From Glomus cerebriforme (taxonomy: Eukaryota > Glomeromycota > Glomeromycetes > Glomerales > Glomeraceae): DNA of 64,000 bases. The position numbers were made by a program, and so were the translations under genes. The stretch is taken from the NCBI GenBank assembly GCA_003550305.1, contig QKYT01000004.1:78591-142590 (forward strand). Direction: 5' to 3'. This document shows, one piece after another, positions 1 to 10,283 of the stretch (the first letter of the stretch is position 1; every line of letters begins with the position of its first letter). The notes beneath the pieces were generated by a model. The model was given only the letters and a program-made list of their open reading frames with translations. It was not told the DNA's origin and did no database searches.

Positions 1-177
1 TATATGTTAATTTAAATAAAATAATATATTACATTTGATTTAAATTTTAAAGATAATTTATATTTTAGGATAGTCAGTAAATGCAAGATTTACCTAATAC
101 TTTTAAAATTTAGGGATTATGATAAAATTCTATAAGATTCTTTCCATTACTCGCAGATCATGAATTAAATTAATTTA

Positions 178-312
178 TAAATCTGGGCCAGGCCAGGTTT
201 TCAATATATTAATGCGGATTGGGCCGGGCCGGCATTTTATATATAATTTTAAGTCCGAGCCGGGTCAGGCTAGAATTTTATATATTATTTTAAATCTGGG
301 CCAGGCTGGGTC
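178..312. repeat. GC-rich short tandem repeat (GGGCCGGGCC-type)
   Basis: Three imperfect units of a G+C-rich phrase (ctgggccaggc, gggccgggccgg, gagccgggtcaggc) alternate with AT-rich spacers of the form atttTatatattattttaa. The units stand out sharply from the AT-rich surroundings. I see no coding frame in them. Similar phrases in an AT-rich fungal genome are usually dispersed repeats, which is an inference here. Confidence 0.6.
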
Positions 313-360
313 ATAAAATAGAGGTTAATGCAGGCCTCTAGTCCAGAGTATAAAGACCAG

Positions 361-2670
361 AATCGGTAATACAAAAATCTGTTCTCACATGATGCAATAT
401 GATTGGATCGTATTCATGTATAGCTTATAAACTATTATTTAGAAAAAATTTTAAAACTAATAATAAATTTTTACTATTTTATTTGTTTATTATAAAAATA
501 TATATAATAAAATTAATAATTATTAAAAATTTATTATTCATTATTCACTTTACTAATACTTAAAGTATTATAGGGTCTGCTAAAGGTAAGCCCTATATAT
601 AATCATTAATTGTTTAAATTTATTCTGATTAGATTAGAGTTATATCTTAAAATCATGTTAGGAGAGTAAAGGATTAGGATTAGAAAAATTTTGCTTCTCA
701 TATGTGGTAGTAAGTGTTGATCAAATATTAATCCCTTTAGAGTTGACTAATTATACTAGGATTGTATAGAAATAATCAAAATCATTATCTTATTTTCATT
801 TCTTCTTGTTTGCTTTATATGAGCACTTGAGTTGCTAGATATTCTGAGTGAAGTCTTTAAGAATATTATGCTGAACCTTATCTTCTATAATACAAATAAG
901 GTTCTTGTTTTCTAAAATAAAGTTATAAGAACACTGATATATTTTGAAAAAATAATATGATTTAGACACATGATCTCAAGAAAAAAATTCTCACATCTTG
1001 ACTAAATAATTAATTCGTCCAGAATTTTCATCACCATTTATTTTATGTTGGGATCTTATACTAAATTCCTGCTTTATGATACTTTCTGTTAATATAAAGA
1101 GCTGTATAAGATATATTCATTACCTATAATGCTCAAAATATTCTCTATACAATGCTTAAAATACTTGTTAAAATCTTGAATTTTGTGAGTTTGTAAGTCA
1201 AATAGATAAATAAAAAATGAGTGTTTCTTTTTTCCTTACACTCTTTAACTATTACAGGTTCTTTTTTTATACCATAATCTTAAAAATCTTGGTTGTTTTA
1301 AAGAAAATATGACTATTAATCTTTTTATGCTCTAAAATTTTAAAAACTTTTTTCTCACTAAGTTTCAAGATAGTTTAGCCATATTATATTTTTAATTTTA
1401 TAATTAAGATAAAAGAAAAAAAAAATAAGAAACTTGTAGATGAGGTTATAGGTTAAATAACATGAGATGATACATGATTTTTTATTTATTAATAATACAA
1501 AAAGTGGTATTACAAATAGCTTAAATTTTCTTATTATAGATTTTTAAGATAATTTTTAGTTAAAGCCAATTAATACATTCATTAGAATAAATCAGATATT
1601 ATATAGCTTAGTATGTATATAATAAAAATTCTGCGTCTAAAAATTCATTCATTATTGCAAAATAAGGTTTGTTTTATTTTTCAGATAATCAATAATTTCT
1701 GTCAATTCAAGTTTTATAGCAATGTATAATAAATCAAAAAAATCTGACAGTTTGTAATCATCTAGTGAGATCATACTAGAATACATATATCCATAATATC
1801 AATAATTAAATATATCAGTTTTTTTTATTTTGAATAGTGTTCTGAATTTAAACTACACTGATCTGAATTTAGTAAAAGTATTATATTACTGCTTAGGTTT
1901 GATCTGATTTGGAAAATTCAAAATACTAGTTTTAAATTAAATATTAAATTATATCTATTTTATTATTATTTTAAAAGAATTGGTAATTATTTTTGGAATT
2001 AAAATTTTACCATATATTCTATATTTTGGTAAAATTTTGTAAAAAAAAGGTGATTATGCATATAAATTGAAAAATGGCCTTTAAAGATTTTATTGTTAAC
2101 CTTTATCGTTATATCTTTGAATTCATTCTTTTCATAAAGATTTTTAAAATCTTTACTAATTTTATAAAGAAATTAATTCAACCTACATTGAAATACATAT
2201 TTGTTAACTGTCAAATAAAATTCGCTAATATTATTAAATCATACAACCTTCCAATTGCTCTCTTTTGGACAGTTTAAGAGGTATCATATTTTCTTAATTT
2301 TAAATGATGCACTATACTAGTTAGTTTTATTAGTAAATATTAAAAACAGATTCATATGGCTAACTTGGGCAATAATTAATTCTTGTTTGTCTAAGAACTC
2401 AACAATATTTGGTTGTAATATATTAAGTTTCTGAGAGAGCTGTTAGGCTTTGTTTTGAACTGATTTTAACATATTTCATTCCAGGTATTGTTTAAAAATT
2501 TTAACAATTGTATCAACATTGCTAATACAATTGGTCTTGCTTGCAACATATTGAAAAACTCCAAGTAGATTCCAACATGAGTGTTCATTTGGCTCCAAGT
2601 ATTCCATTATATATAAGGATTCCATAACTAATAAAAAAATTAGGTTAGAAAACTATACAAGTAGAAGAAT
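361..2670. other. AT-rich intergenic stretch without a supported gene
   Basis: I see only short open frames here. The 67-codon frame at 2074-2277 is hydrophobic and AT-driven and has no recognisable motif or splice context. No RNA gene or clear repeat stood out. The stretch is best read as intergenic or very old decayed sequence. Confidence 0.5.
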
Positions 2671-2672
2671 CC

Positions 2673-2870
2673 TATTTGCAAAAGTGCAAAAATGACAAGT
2701 AGTTAGTTAACTCAAGTGATTAGATTAGAAAATACTAAGTTTAGCTATTCACAAAGTGTGAGAAATGCTAAGTAGTTAGCTAGCTCAGAACTTACTAATC
2801 AGCTAACTATTCGCAAGGCATAATAATAATCGCTAAGTAGTTAGTTATCCTTAGATCTACTATAAAGAAA
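2673..2870. repeat. Three-unit imperfect tandem repeat
   Basis: Three units of about 60 to 72 bases each begin with a form of ctattcacaaag (2673, 2745 and 2807) and contain ctaagtagttagctagctca. The units are diverged, so the array is old or was made by successive partial duplications. No coding frame follows the period. Confidence 0.6.
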
Positions 2871-3464
2871 GTACATAACCAGTTCCTCCTCCAGAACCAG
2901 CATACCTTATAGACAATTACAAAAAAAAACTTCTCAACTTGCCTGTTTTTTAGGATTCAGATGCATGAAAGTAAATAATAATAATAAAAGTAATGGGTAA
3001 GAATGTAATTTTTTTCAATCTTTTTATATTGAACTAGGATCTGTATGTCATAATCAATAAATAAGTCTAGTCACACTTATTAGTTACAAAAAGAGACTTA
3101 ATGACACAAAGAATATACACTTACTAGACTTGATTATTAAATACTATACTATCATTATGATAATGTAACCAGGTTTTGGTTGGCTATAGATTGCAAAATG
3201 AATTTTTTAAACATGTGATATTTACTATAATTCTGCAGTTGAATAGACTGCAGTGTTCTGTGAATTACAGATCATCATCCTTGGCGCAGTGTTATTTGCA
3301 AATTTTAACTGATTTTTAATCACATGTCATGAAATATAAAAATAGCATCACTATCAGCTATGATGTACTCTAGTTGTAACTTGTAATTCTTTGGAATAAG
3401 ATCTCGCTTTTATGTAAGTAAAAGTATTTCATTAATTTTCTTTAGACCTAGTAATGTAGCACAG

Positions 3465-3700
3465 CTTAGGGGGTTCTGCTTCCTCCCAGTTACTCAAGTC
3501 AAATTGAAAACCTAAAAGTCGCTTTTATGAACATGTTCCTAAATCTGTGTCAAAGTTTCGTTTTGCTCATACACAAACATGCTTAGGGGTTCTGCTTTCA
3601 CCAATTATTTGATGTTGAATTAAAAACCTGGAAGTTTTCTCTTTCTGTTTATGTTCCTAAATCATGAAGAAGCTTCACGTTCCCAATTTGTGTGAATTTT
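3465..3700. repeat. Tandem duplication with a 117-base period
   Basis: The phrase cttagggg(g)ttctgctt occurs at 3465 and again at 3582. It is followed in both units by an attgaaaacct/attaaaaacct phrase and then by atgttcctaaatc. The second unit has diverged. There is no coding frame across it. Confidence 0.6.
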
Positions 3701-4149
3701 ACATATTCTGATCATTAATATAGTATAATTAACTTGTTTATTTCTATTGTAATAAGGGAATCACAAACGTAAGTTATCATTATTAAGTGAAGTGATTTAT
3801 ATTATATTAATCTACATACACTCTGTAATCGTAGGCAAAAATATAGAAAATTACGCAGAACAGATTTATCTGTTATTTATTTGAAAATGCAACAAAATCA
3901 GACACTCATAAGCAGGATTATTTTCTTTCATGTTTAAATTGTTTGCTATATAAGCGATGCCAGACAATTCCTTTATTCTCTGAATTTGTGCACGCAAATA
4001 ACAATGTCACATGTGCACCACCCTCAAAAATGCCAGTTCTGAAGTATTAGATTATTAAAACAAAATGACGTAATTAATGCAGAATAATCTATTACCTAAA
4101 GCTCCAGTATAAATTGTTATCTTGAATTTTCATAACGATAATTTTTTAA

Positions 4150-5820
4150 CGATTTTTTATTATACTGACAGCATGAAGAATTAACAATGGTAGTCAAGAA
4201 AAGTGAAGAACTATAAGAGAAAGTTGCCATAGCTAGTGGTACATTGCAAATGAATAGCTTGTGCTACAGGTTTACCATAAGGCTGACATAATTTCAAATT
4301 AACTCAGATTTAGGAAATGATTTGAGAGAGGTATCAGAATCGATGGTTGGAAAGGTAGAGAGAACTCTATTAATAATAAACAACATCAATCTAGAGAGAA
4401 TTTTCATAGATTACCGTGATCAATATGAAGACATCTTTGAGTGAGTAGAAATGATTTCTATAGTTGACGTAGACCTCAATAGTAGTCTTACTTATTATCA
4501 TCAATTGTTATTAGTTTATGTAATATCAATATCATGGATATAAGACCTAGCTCACACTTCATGAGAGAAATTGCGAAAGAATCTTGGTATAAATTTGTGC
4601 TAGATACATATCCTGAACATAATATACCTAAAGAATAGAAACATTTTATACAAGAATTTTTTAAGGTATGTCACAAAATCTGAAAGTCTAAATGTTTCAG
4701 TTTGTTTATCTTTATTACTCATTTGTTCGTCAATAACAAAAAAAGCTGAAGGATAGTTTAAAAGAATGGAAAGATGCTTGGTGTGGACTTTACAAAATAA
4801 AATCAATGAAAATGACATATATAATAAAAATGAAATTAATGAAGACCTGTTAGATACGATTCATAATATTCTTAGACCATAGTATGTTTTGCTTTATGAT
4901 TCTTTTATCCATTCAAGTGAAATGTTAATATATGTGATTTACATTTTTTAGTATTAAAGCTTTTGAAGCTCCATATAATATACTGAAATCAGGAGACCTT
5001 GAAGAGAATCAATTTAATGCACAATTTATAAGCCTAATATTTAAAAATGCATTCAAGGTTATCTGTAGCATTGATTGGAGAATGCAAGTTTAAATTATAC
5101 ACTCTGAGAATGAATTTATTGGTACTAATTATCTTTGTGACATTACACTATTATAGTCTCAAAGTACTGATTGAAAGTAGTAAGTTTCATCGTAATGCCA
5201 ATATAAATCCATTTATCGACAAAGTATTAGCCTCAAAGCGTGCAGATGAATTTGCTTATCTCTGGAAAGATCATGAAGAAGTATTTATATATGAGCAAAC
5301 GGGTTCTCCAAACTTTGATGATGACACAGAATTTCATATCCATGATTATAAGTTGGTTAGAACCATGCGAGATGTGTTAAACTAATGCATAATCCTTCAC
5401 CTTAAAAGTGGAATGTACGATCACAAAAAACTAGCAAGTTTTGGTGCTTTTGGTCATCAAACTGAAGTATCTTTATATTAGTGTATAATACATCAAAGGA
5501 TATATTGTATTCGTGAATACAGAAGTTTTAAGGTTCCTATAATTTGGTAGGGCCTCTCTATTCTGTTTGAGGTGATTATAATATGCCTTAAATTTTTTGT
5601 AAGTATAACAAAGCATATTTTTACTTTATTACCATTCTTACTAATACTTATCTATGTTCAGCTCTTTATGAAAAAAAATATTCAAAAGACGAAATTATGT
5701 ATCAAGCAAAATAAGCAAAAAAATAAGTTGCTGGTCAAGCGAAAGGTTCACATTTTAAAGCAAAACCTGCCAATACTGAATCACCTTAAAAAGCAAAAGA
5801 AGTAATAGTGCAGTACTCTG
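4150..5820 (+). pseudogene. Decayed multi-exon gene of an expanded, uncharacterised family
   Basis: Protein-like stretches follow one another on the plus strand but are broken by stops and frameshifts. Clear segments read SHFMREIAKESWYKF near 4550-4590, NKINENDIYNKNEINEDLL near 4795-4845, KAFEAPYNILKSGDL near 4956-5000, and the 5047-5385 frame containing NANINPFIDKVLASKRADE and FIYEQTGSPNFDDDTEF. Downstream pieces (SGMYDHKKLASFGAFGHQ, near 5410-5460, and a Lys-rich tail near 5670-5800) continue the same product. A former intron is suggested between about 4880 and 4952. From memory, the segments resemble a lineage-specific family of Rhizophagus of unknown function, so no role is assigned. The stops include TAA and TAG, so simple CGA-to-TGA decay does not explain all of them. 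The 5047-5385 frame is the largest intact piece and should not be taken as a real small gene. Confidence 0.6.
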
Positions 5821-6078
5821 TTGTAAATAAAATAGAATTTGCATACAGTATAATAGTTATAAGATATTGATTTCTCATAATAAATAAAGTTTCGCTCATA
5901 GAATATTTAACTATATGTAATATGTTGATGCATCCAGAAAACATAAATATTTATATTTTGTTTTGCAGCATTTACTTTATTTATTATACGAACGTCAATG
6001 TGTACTAATCCACAGATCGAAATATAAAACGAATCACAATTCTTTTTATACAATATAACATGGGTAATATGAAAAGAC

Positions 6079-6720
6079 CTATTCATCCAATTTTAAGGGC
6101 GTGTCCCAACCTAATCTAATTGCGAGAGGATCATCAGTTGCTTTAGTAAAATTGAAGATCACAAAATTCTGATCTCACCAATATTTGTTAATTACAGTAT
6201 CTTGGATGCTTTTTTCAGATCATCCGTATATTGAGTATTGACGCATAACTTTATATATATTTTCTCAAGATCCACTTCCTCAGAATATGACTAGATGTAA
6301 GATATTTTCACGAATTATTTTCAGTACAGCTTGATATTTTTGGGTTACATATATTAGTGAGATATTTTGATGCCGATTACTAATGAAATAGGGAATAATT
6401 CTATCTTGAGTCTTTTTTGATTCAGCACAAAGATTTTTGAATACAACAACTATACTTTGATCTGAAGAGAATTTAATTATATCAGGAGTCTTATTGTGTG
6501 TTATTCTTTTAAATGTGACATTCTCTTGATAAGGTTTTTGGCTATTCACAAAAATCTGAAAGTTAGTTTGTACTAATTGCCACTTTGGTTCAGTTTGTTT
6601 TCCTACTAATATAAGGTTATTATTCTTAATATACCACACCTTTTTTTTGAATCTGTTAGATTTCATATACTCCAAAGATTCTTTGGGTATCTCATTAATG
6701 GCGTATATATATATAGGCAT
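6079..6720 (-). pseudogene. Relic of a packaging-ATPase-like (FtsK/HerA, A32-type) protein
   Basis: The minus-strand frame from 6720 to 6280 continues in the same frame to a final TAG at 6079-6081, but is crossed by four TGA codons after residue 146. The C-terminal half has the pattern of FtsK/HerA-type packaging ATPases as I remember it from Maverick-like elements and from Glomeromycotan genomes. A hydrophobic strand (SIVVVFKNL) sits where Walker B should be, followed by YFISNRHQNISLIYVTQKY and an IRENxxHLVIF segment. The tail ends RLGWDTPLKL. The Walker B acidic residues are replaced (FKN) and no Walker A P-loop is present, so the copy is 5'-truncated and inactive. The family call rests on pattern memory and could be wrong. 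The relic ends about 110 bases from a second relic at 6829. Confidence 0.55.
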
Positions 6721-6828
6721 ATATAGGCATACTCTTCTCTTTCATTCTAATTAAACTAAGTAACACTAAATTATTATATCAAAAAATTAAGGATTTTAAA
6801 TGAAATATAGGCATTTAAAGTTTCATCT

Positions 6829-7430
6829 TTATTCTATAAGACCCAGTTCTCGGAGATGCTCTAGAATAACTAAATAACTATATGTGGGTCTTCATGTATT
6901 TTAGGATAATCGAATTTTCTTTGCATAATTATTTCTTGAGTTGATCCTATTCTTGCTGTCTGATAAAATTATTGGGATTATCTCTATGAAAGAATTTTAT
7001 ATATTTTTCATGTTGTTCTCCTTGCACTTTGATTGCAAAACTATAGTAATAATAAGGAATATCAAGTTCCAATCCTCTCGGATATTCTAACATTTTTAGA
7101 AAATCAGGTTTACGATTTTTTGAGAGTGGTCCTAAATATTTGATATGATCTTATGGTATAAATTCTCATGATTAAAATATGAACATAGCAAGTACAATCC
7201 CTCTTAAAATAGTTTTTGGAGGAGATTTCGCAATGCCAAAGAAGCTTTTATGTGTATCATAATATCGATCTGAAAGACAGCCTCCATTATTTTTTTGTGC
7301 TAGAATTTTCATATCAGAAATAGTCTGATTTCGTCTACCATCTACTCTAATTCAGTTCGATCCTACTGCACATACATGTACTGGTACACGTAGCTTATCA
7401 AAATTAAGCATCCCAACTATGAGACTGCAG
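6829..7430 (-). pseudogene. Relic of a zinc-ribbon / restriction-endonuclease-fold family protein
   Basis: Read on the minus strand, one end carries TISDMKILAQKNNGGCLSD (about 7360-7300), which matches the start of the repeated treble-clef/zinc-ribbon unit of an expanded Glomeromycotan family. It is followed by a C-terminal nuclease-like domain with LSKNRKPDFLKMLEYPRG, LELDIPYYYYSFAIKVQGEQ and FFHRDNPNNFIRQQE. The last codons read EHLRELGLIE and then TAA at 6829-6831. In this family the pattern ELD...EVQGEQH fits a Vsr/restriction-endonuclease-like core. Here the usual Glu before VQGEQH appears as Lys. Several stops and at least two frame changes break the frame, and the zinc-binding cysteines after the first unit are lost. 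The match is made from memory of the family. Confidence 0.6.
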
Positions 7431-8040
7431 CCCGATTAAGCACTGGTACCACAAACTTATACAAACTAAATGCTTCCTACCACATATTTAATAATTTAGT
7501 GTATTAATAATTTTCTAAATAAGATTTCTTGCTACAATATTATATAGGTGATTGTTATTAGGTATGAGTTAAAAATTTTTAAATTTTTATAATTTTAAAT
7601 TATGTAGTATTATTTTACAGTCAGTACAGTGTAAATTGAGTTTTATATGAGAATAAAATTTAATAGTAAAGAATTTTTTGATTTTACTTTGTATCAAAGT
7701 AAAAAATGAATATTTTAAATCTTTTTGGCCTTTTAAACTAATTCGTTTCATATTTAATGAAATTTGAGTCAGCATGCACATATGTGACACATAAAAATAC
7801 CATATATTGTACAGTAAATATTCCTTTTGTTTCTCTTATTCATTGCATCTTAACAACTTTATAATTATCTCAGCAGAACACTATAAAAAGTTCAGTTTAA
7901 CTGCAACTTTTACTTTATAAGTCATACTAGAAAAAAAAACACTTTCTGACTTTTTTTTTCACCTTACTTTAAAAATGAAGACTTGGAAGTTAAATTGAAT
8001 AAGAGTATTTTAATATTTTTCCTAGCTCTTGGAATAAAAA

Positions 8041-8355
8041 TTGAGTTTCATATTCTGTTTCTTGTGAACTCCTGAATATGGGTTGGAATTTGACTTCTCG
8101 CAAATTTGATGTTACTCCCTGTACTTCTTATTGTGTAGGTTGTATCTTCTTTTCATAATGCTCTTATTCAGAAATTTCCTATAATGAGCTTGGCTTTAAC
8201 AGATGGAGTTTACTGATTGTAGTCTGCAATATCAGCATCCTTTGCAAGATTCTCATGCAGAATTGTTTCTTAGAACCTCATGTACCTTAAGCTATTATCT
8301 TAAGGTGTGAGATTTGACCACTTTCACAGTTTCAATTAGAGTATCCTGCCTATAA
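8041..8355 (-). pseudogene. Decayed coding fragment of unknown family
   Basis: One minus-strand frame from about 8260 to 8041 reads like protein interrupted by TAA and TGA codons. Segments include HENLAKDADIADYNQ, TPSVKAKLIIGNF, EDTTYTIRSTGSNIKFARSQ and IPTHIQEFTRNRI. A further piece (DTLIETVKVVKSHTL) lies upstream at about 8350-8300 in another frame. The composition is that of a real soluble protein, unlike the surrounding AT-rich translations. I do not recognise the family with confidence. Confidence 0.45.
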
Positions 8356-8359
8356 AATA

Positions 8360-9355
8360 TTATAATTTTGGTGTCAGAATTCCTTTTTTCTTTCTTTAAT
8401 GTTTTTCAATATGGATAAGCAAAAAAATATAGGGTTATCATGATGTTTAAATAATACAAATTATACAGTAAATTAATAAATGTATATAACATAATTATAT
8501 AATTAATCCTTTTTAAAATCTTGTTGGAGTTGATTTTATGTATCTAAATTAATTAAATTTGCTACAAAGTAGTAGGTATGATAGTATGATAATTTTAAAT
8601 CCCTTGATGCCTGTAACGGTATATTAGTGGTATATTATAAGAGTTAGTAATTGGATTAGCATGTTCATTATTTGCAAAAGGAATCATTGAATTCTATTAT
8701 TCATAATTACTACAGTAGTTGTGTAAGATGTTAGGATAAATATTTTTGTCCGTTACAAAAAATAAATGGTGTAGTTATGAGAGTGTTTGATGTAAATTTA
8801 TTTTGTCATAAATTGATGGAAATTTTTTTTTTTTCATTAATACTGTATATTAAAATGACTAATTGTTACACAATACATGAGTTGGAAGGCGGATAATCAC
8901 GTGATCATAGCAAAAAATTGTACTGTACGTCCACCATTAGTATTGCATAAATGAAAAGACAAATAAATAATTCAAATACTCAAAATTTAGTTGATTTAAA
9001 AAATTGGCACAAACTTTTATTTAACAACTGTAATCAGAATCTAAGTTAAGAGTAAAATTATTTAATGCGAAATTTTTTTTTAAGATGACTATTTATTTAA
9101 ATGCCGCATGTCAAACAATATTTTTTGGCATATTTAATTATATCAAGATCTTAGAGAAAAATATTATATTTTGTACTTTATTTAAAATTTGAAAACATTC
9201 ATAATTGGACTATTAGTTTTACACGGTATACTAGGAAATTGTAAGTTCAGAGTCTAAATTTATTCTTTTCAATTTACAAAACCACATTTTAGTATAGTGA
9301 CAATAAATTAAAAGCCAAAGCTTTAACAGTTTTGTTCAACCGACTGCGGCAACAC
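8360..9355. other. AT-rich stretch, nothing supported
   Basis: I see no coding frame, RNA gene or clear repeat in this kilobase beyond short homopolymer runs. Confidence 0.4.
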
Positions 9356-9359
9356 CATA

Positions 9360-9512
9360 GGACCCCGAAATATATATGAACCAAAAGAATAATGTAAATC
9401 TTTCCTTTTTTTGCTTACTTTAATAACTGACTAGCATTATCATAATTCCGGCCCTGAAAAAATACGTATAGCTAATAATAATAAAATTTTATTTTTACAT
9501 ATTTCGGAGTCC
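9360..9512. mobile_element. Small TA-flanked inverted-repeat element (MITE-like)
   Basis: The left end ggaccccgaaatat (9360-9373) and the right end atatttcggagtcc (9499-9512) are inverted repeats with one mismatch. TA lies directly outside both ends (9358-9359 and 9513-9514), as expected for a Tc1/mariner-type target duplication. The 153-base body holds no coding frame. Its part at about 9449-9490 resembles sequence at about 60055-60100. Confidence 0.55.
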
Positions 9513-9849
9513 TAATTCTAACATCATAATCATATTTATCTTGAATTGTTTCAAGAATCGTGATTCTCTTCTAAATCAGGATTAATTTGCCTTATAGTTG
9601 CCTTATTCATGACAAATTTTAGGTTTGTGCATAGTGGTTTGTAACATCATTGTGCTTAAAAGATTTTTTTCTTAGACCACATTTGTTATTTATATCTGTG
9701 CTTATGAAGGGAAGGGCAATGACAATATTTTTTATTGTAAAATGTATCTCACATTTAATATTCTATAATAGTAAGTTTATGTGTGTTAATACTTAATAAC
9801 CATACTACTTTGACTTTAGTGACTTTATTGTAATATGAAAGTGCTTTTT

Positions 9850-10200
9850 TCTATACGATTACTACAGATGGATCTCAATTCCGTCTTACAAATTTATTTG
9901 GGCGCTTTTGATTTTAACAAAATTGGTTTCTTTTAACGATAATTTTATACAAAGCAGCGAGCGAACCAATAGGAATAATAATTTCCGTAACTATACTAAT
10001 TTTCTTGTTTTATTTATTATAATTTTCCTTTTTTTTCATAAGACGTCTCCGAAGAATTTCAATGTGATGAAGGTATTATTGTTTGGTGGGCATTGCCGAA
10101 AAAAAAGACCGAAAGGAGATTCGGAGTCATTGTAATCATGTCGATCGTACCTTACGAACTAAAAAAAGAATGAAATGCCATTCATGGCCAAAATGATATT
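9850..10200 (+). pseudogene. Possible coding remnant upstream of the kinase
   Basis: Stretches with protein-like composition read DVSEEFQCDEGIIVWWALP and, after a frame change, EIRSHCNHVDRTLRTKKRM. The open frame at 9908-10135 mixes a hydrophobic AT-driven part with this piece and has no family match that I can name. It may be a decayed gene or chance, since the G+C content is only slightly raised. Confidence 0.22.
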
Positions 10201-10283
10201 TCTTTTTATTGTTCATTTGAGTATTGAATAATACTAAAATGATTTTATAGAAAATATTTTTATTTATCCTTTTTATTAAATTT

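Noticed and set aside
2074..2277. 67-codon open frame, plus strand
   Set aside because: Ile/Phe/Leu/Lys-rich AT-driven translation, no motif, no splice context.
4600..4818. 72-codon minus-strand frame
   Set aside because: Shadow of the decayed plus-strand gene at 4150-5820.
6079..6280. Reading the TGA codons in the ATPase-like frame as a sense codon (recoding)
   Set aside because: Intact genes in the window, including the kinase and NMA111, end normally (the kinase ends with TGA), and the Walker motifs are lost, so decay is simpler.
7587..7790. 67-codon minus-strand frame
   Set aside because: No family match or signal; AT-driven composition.
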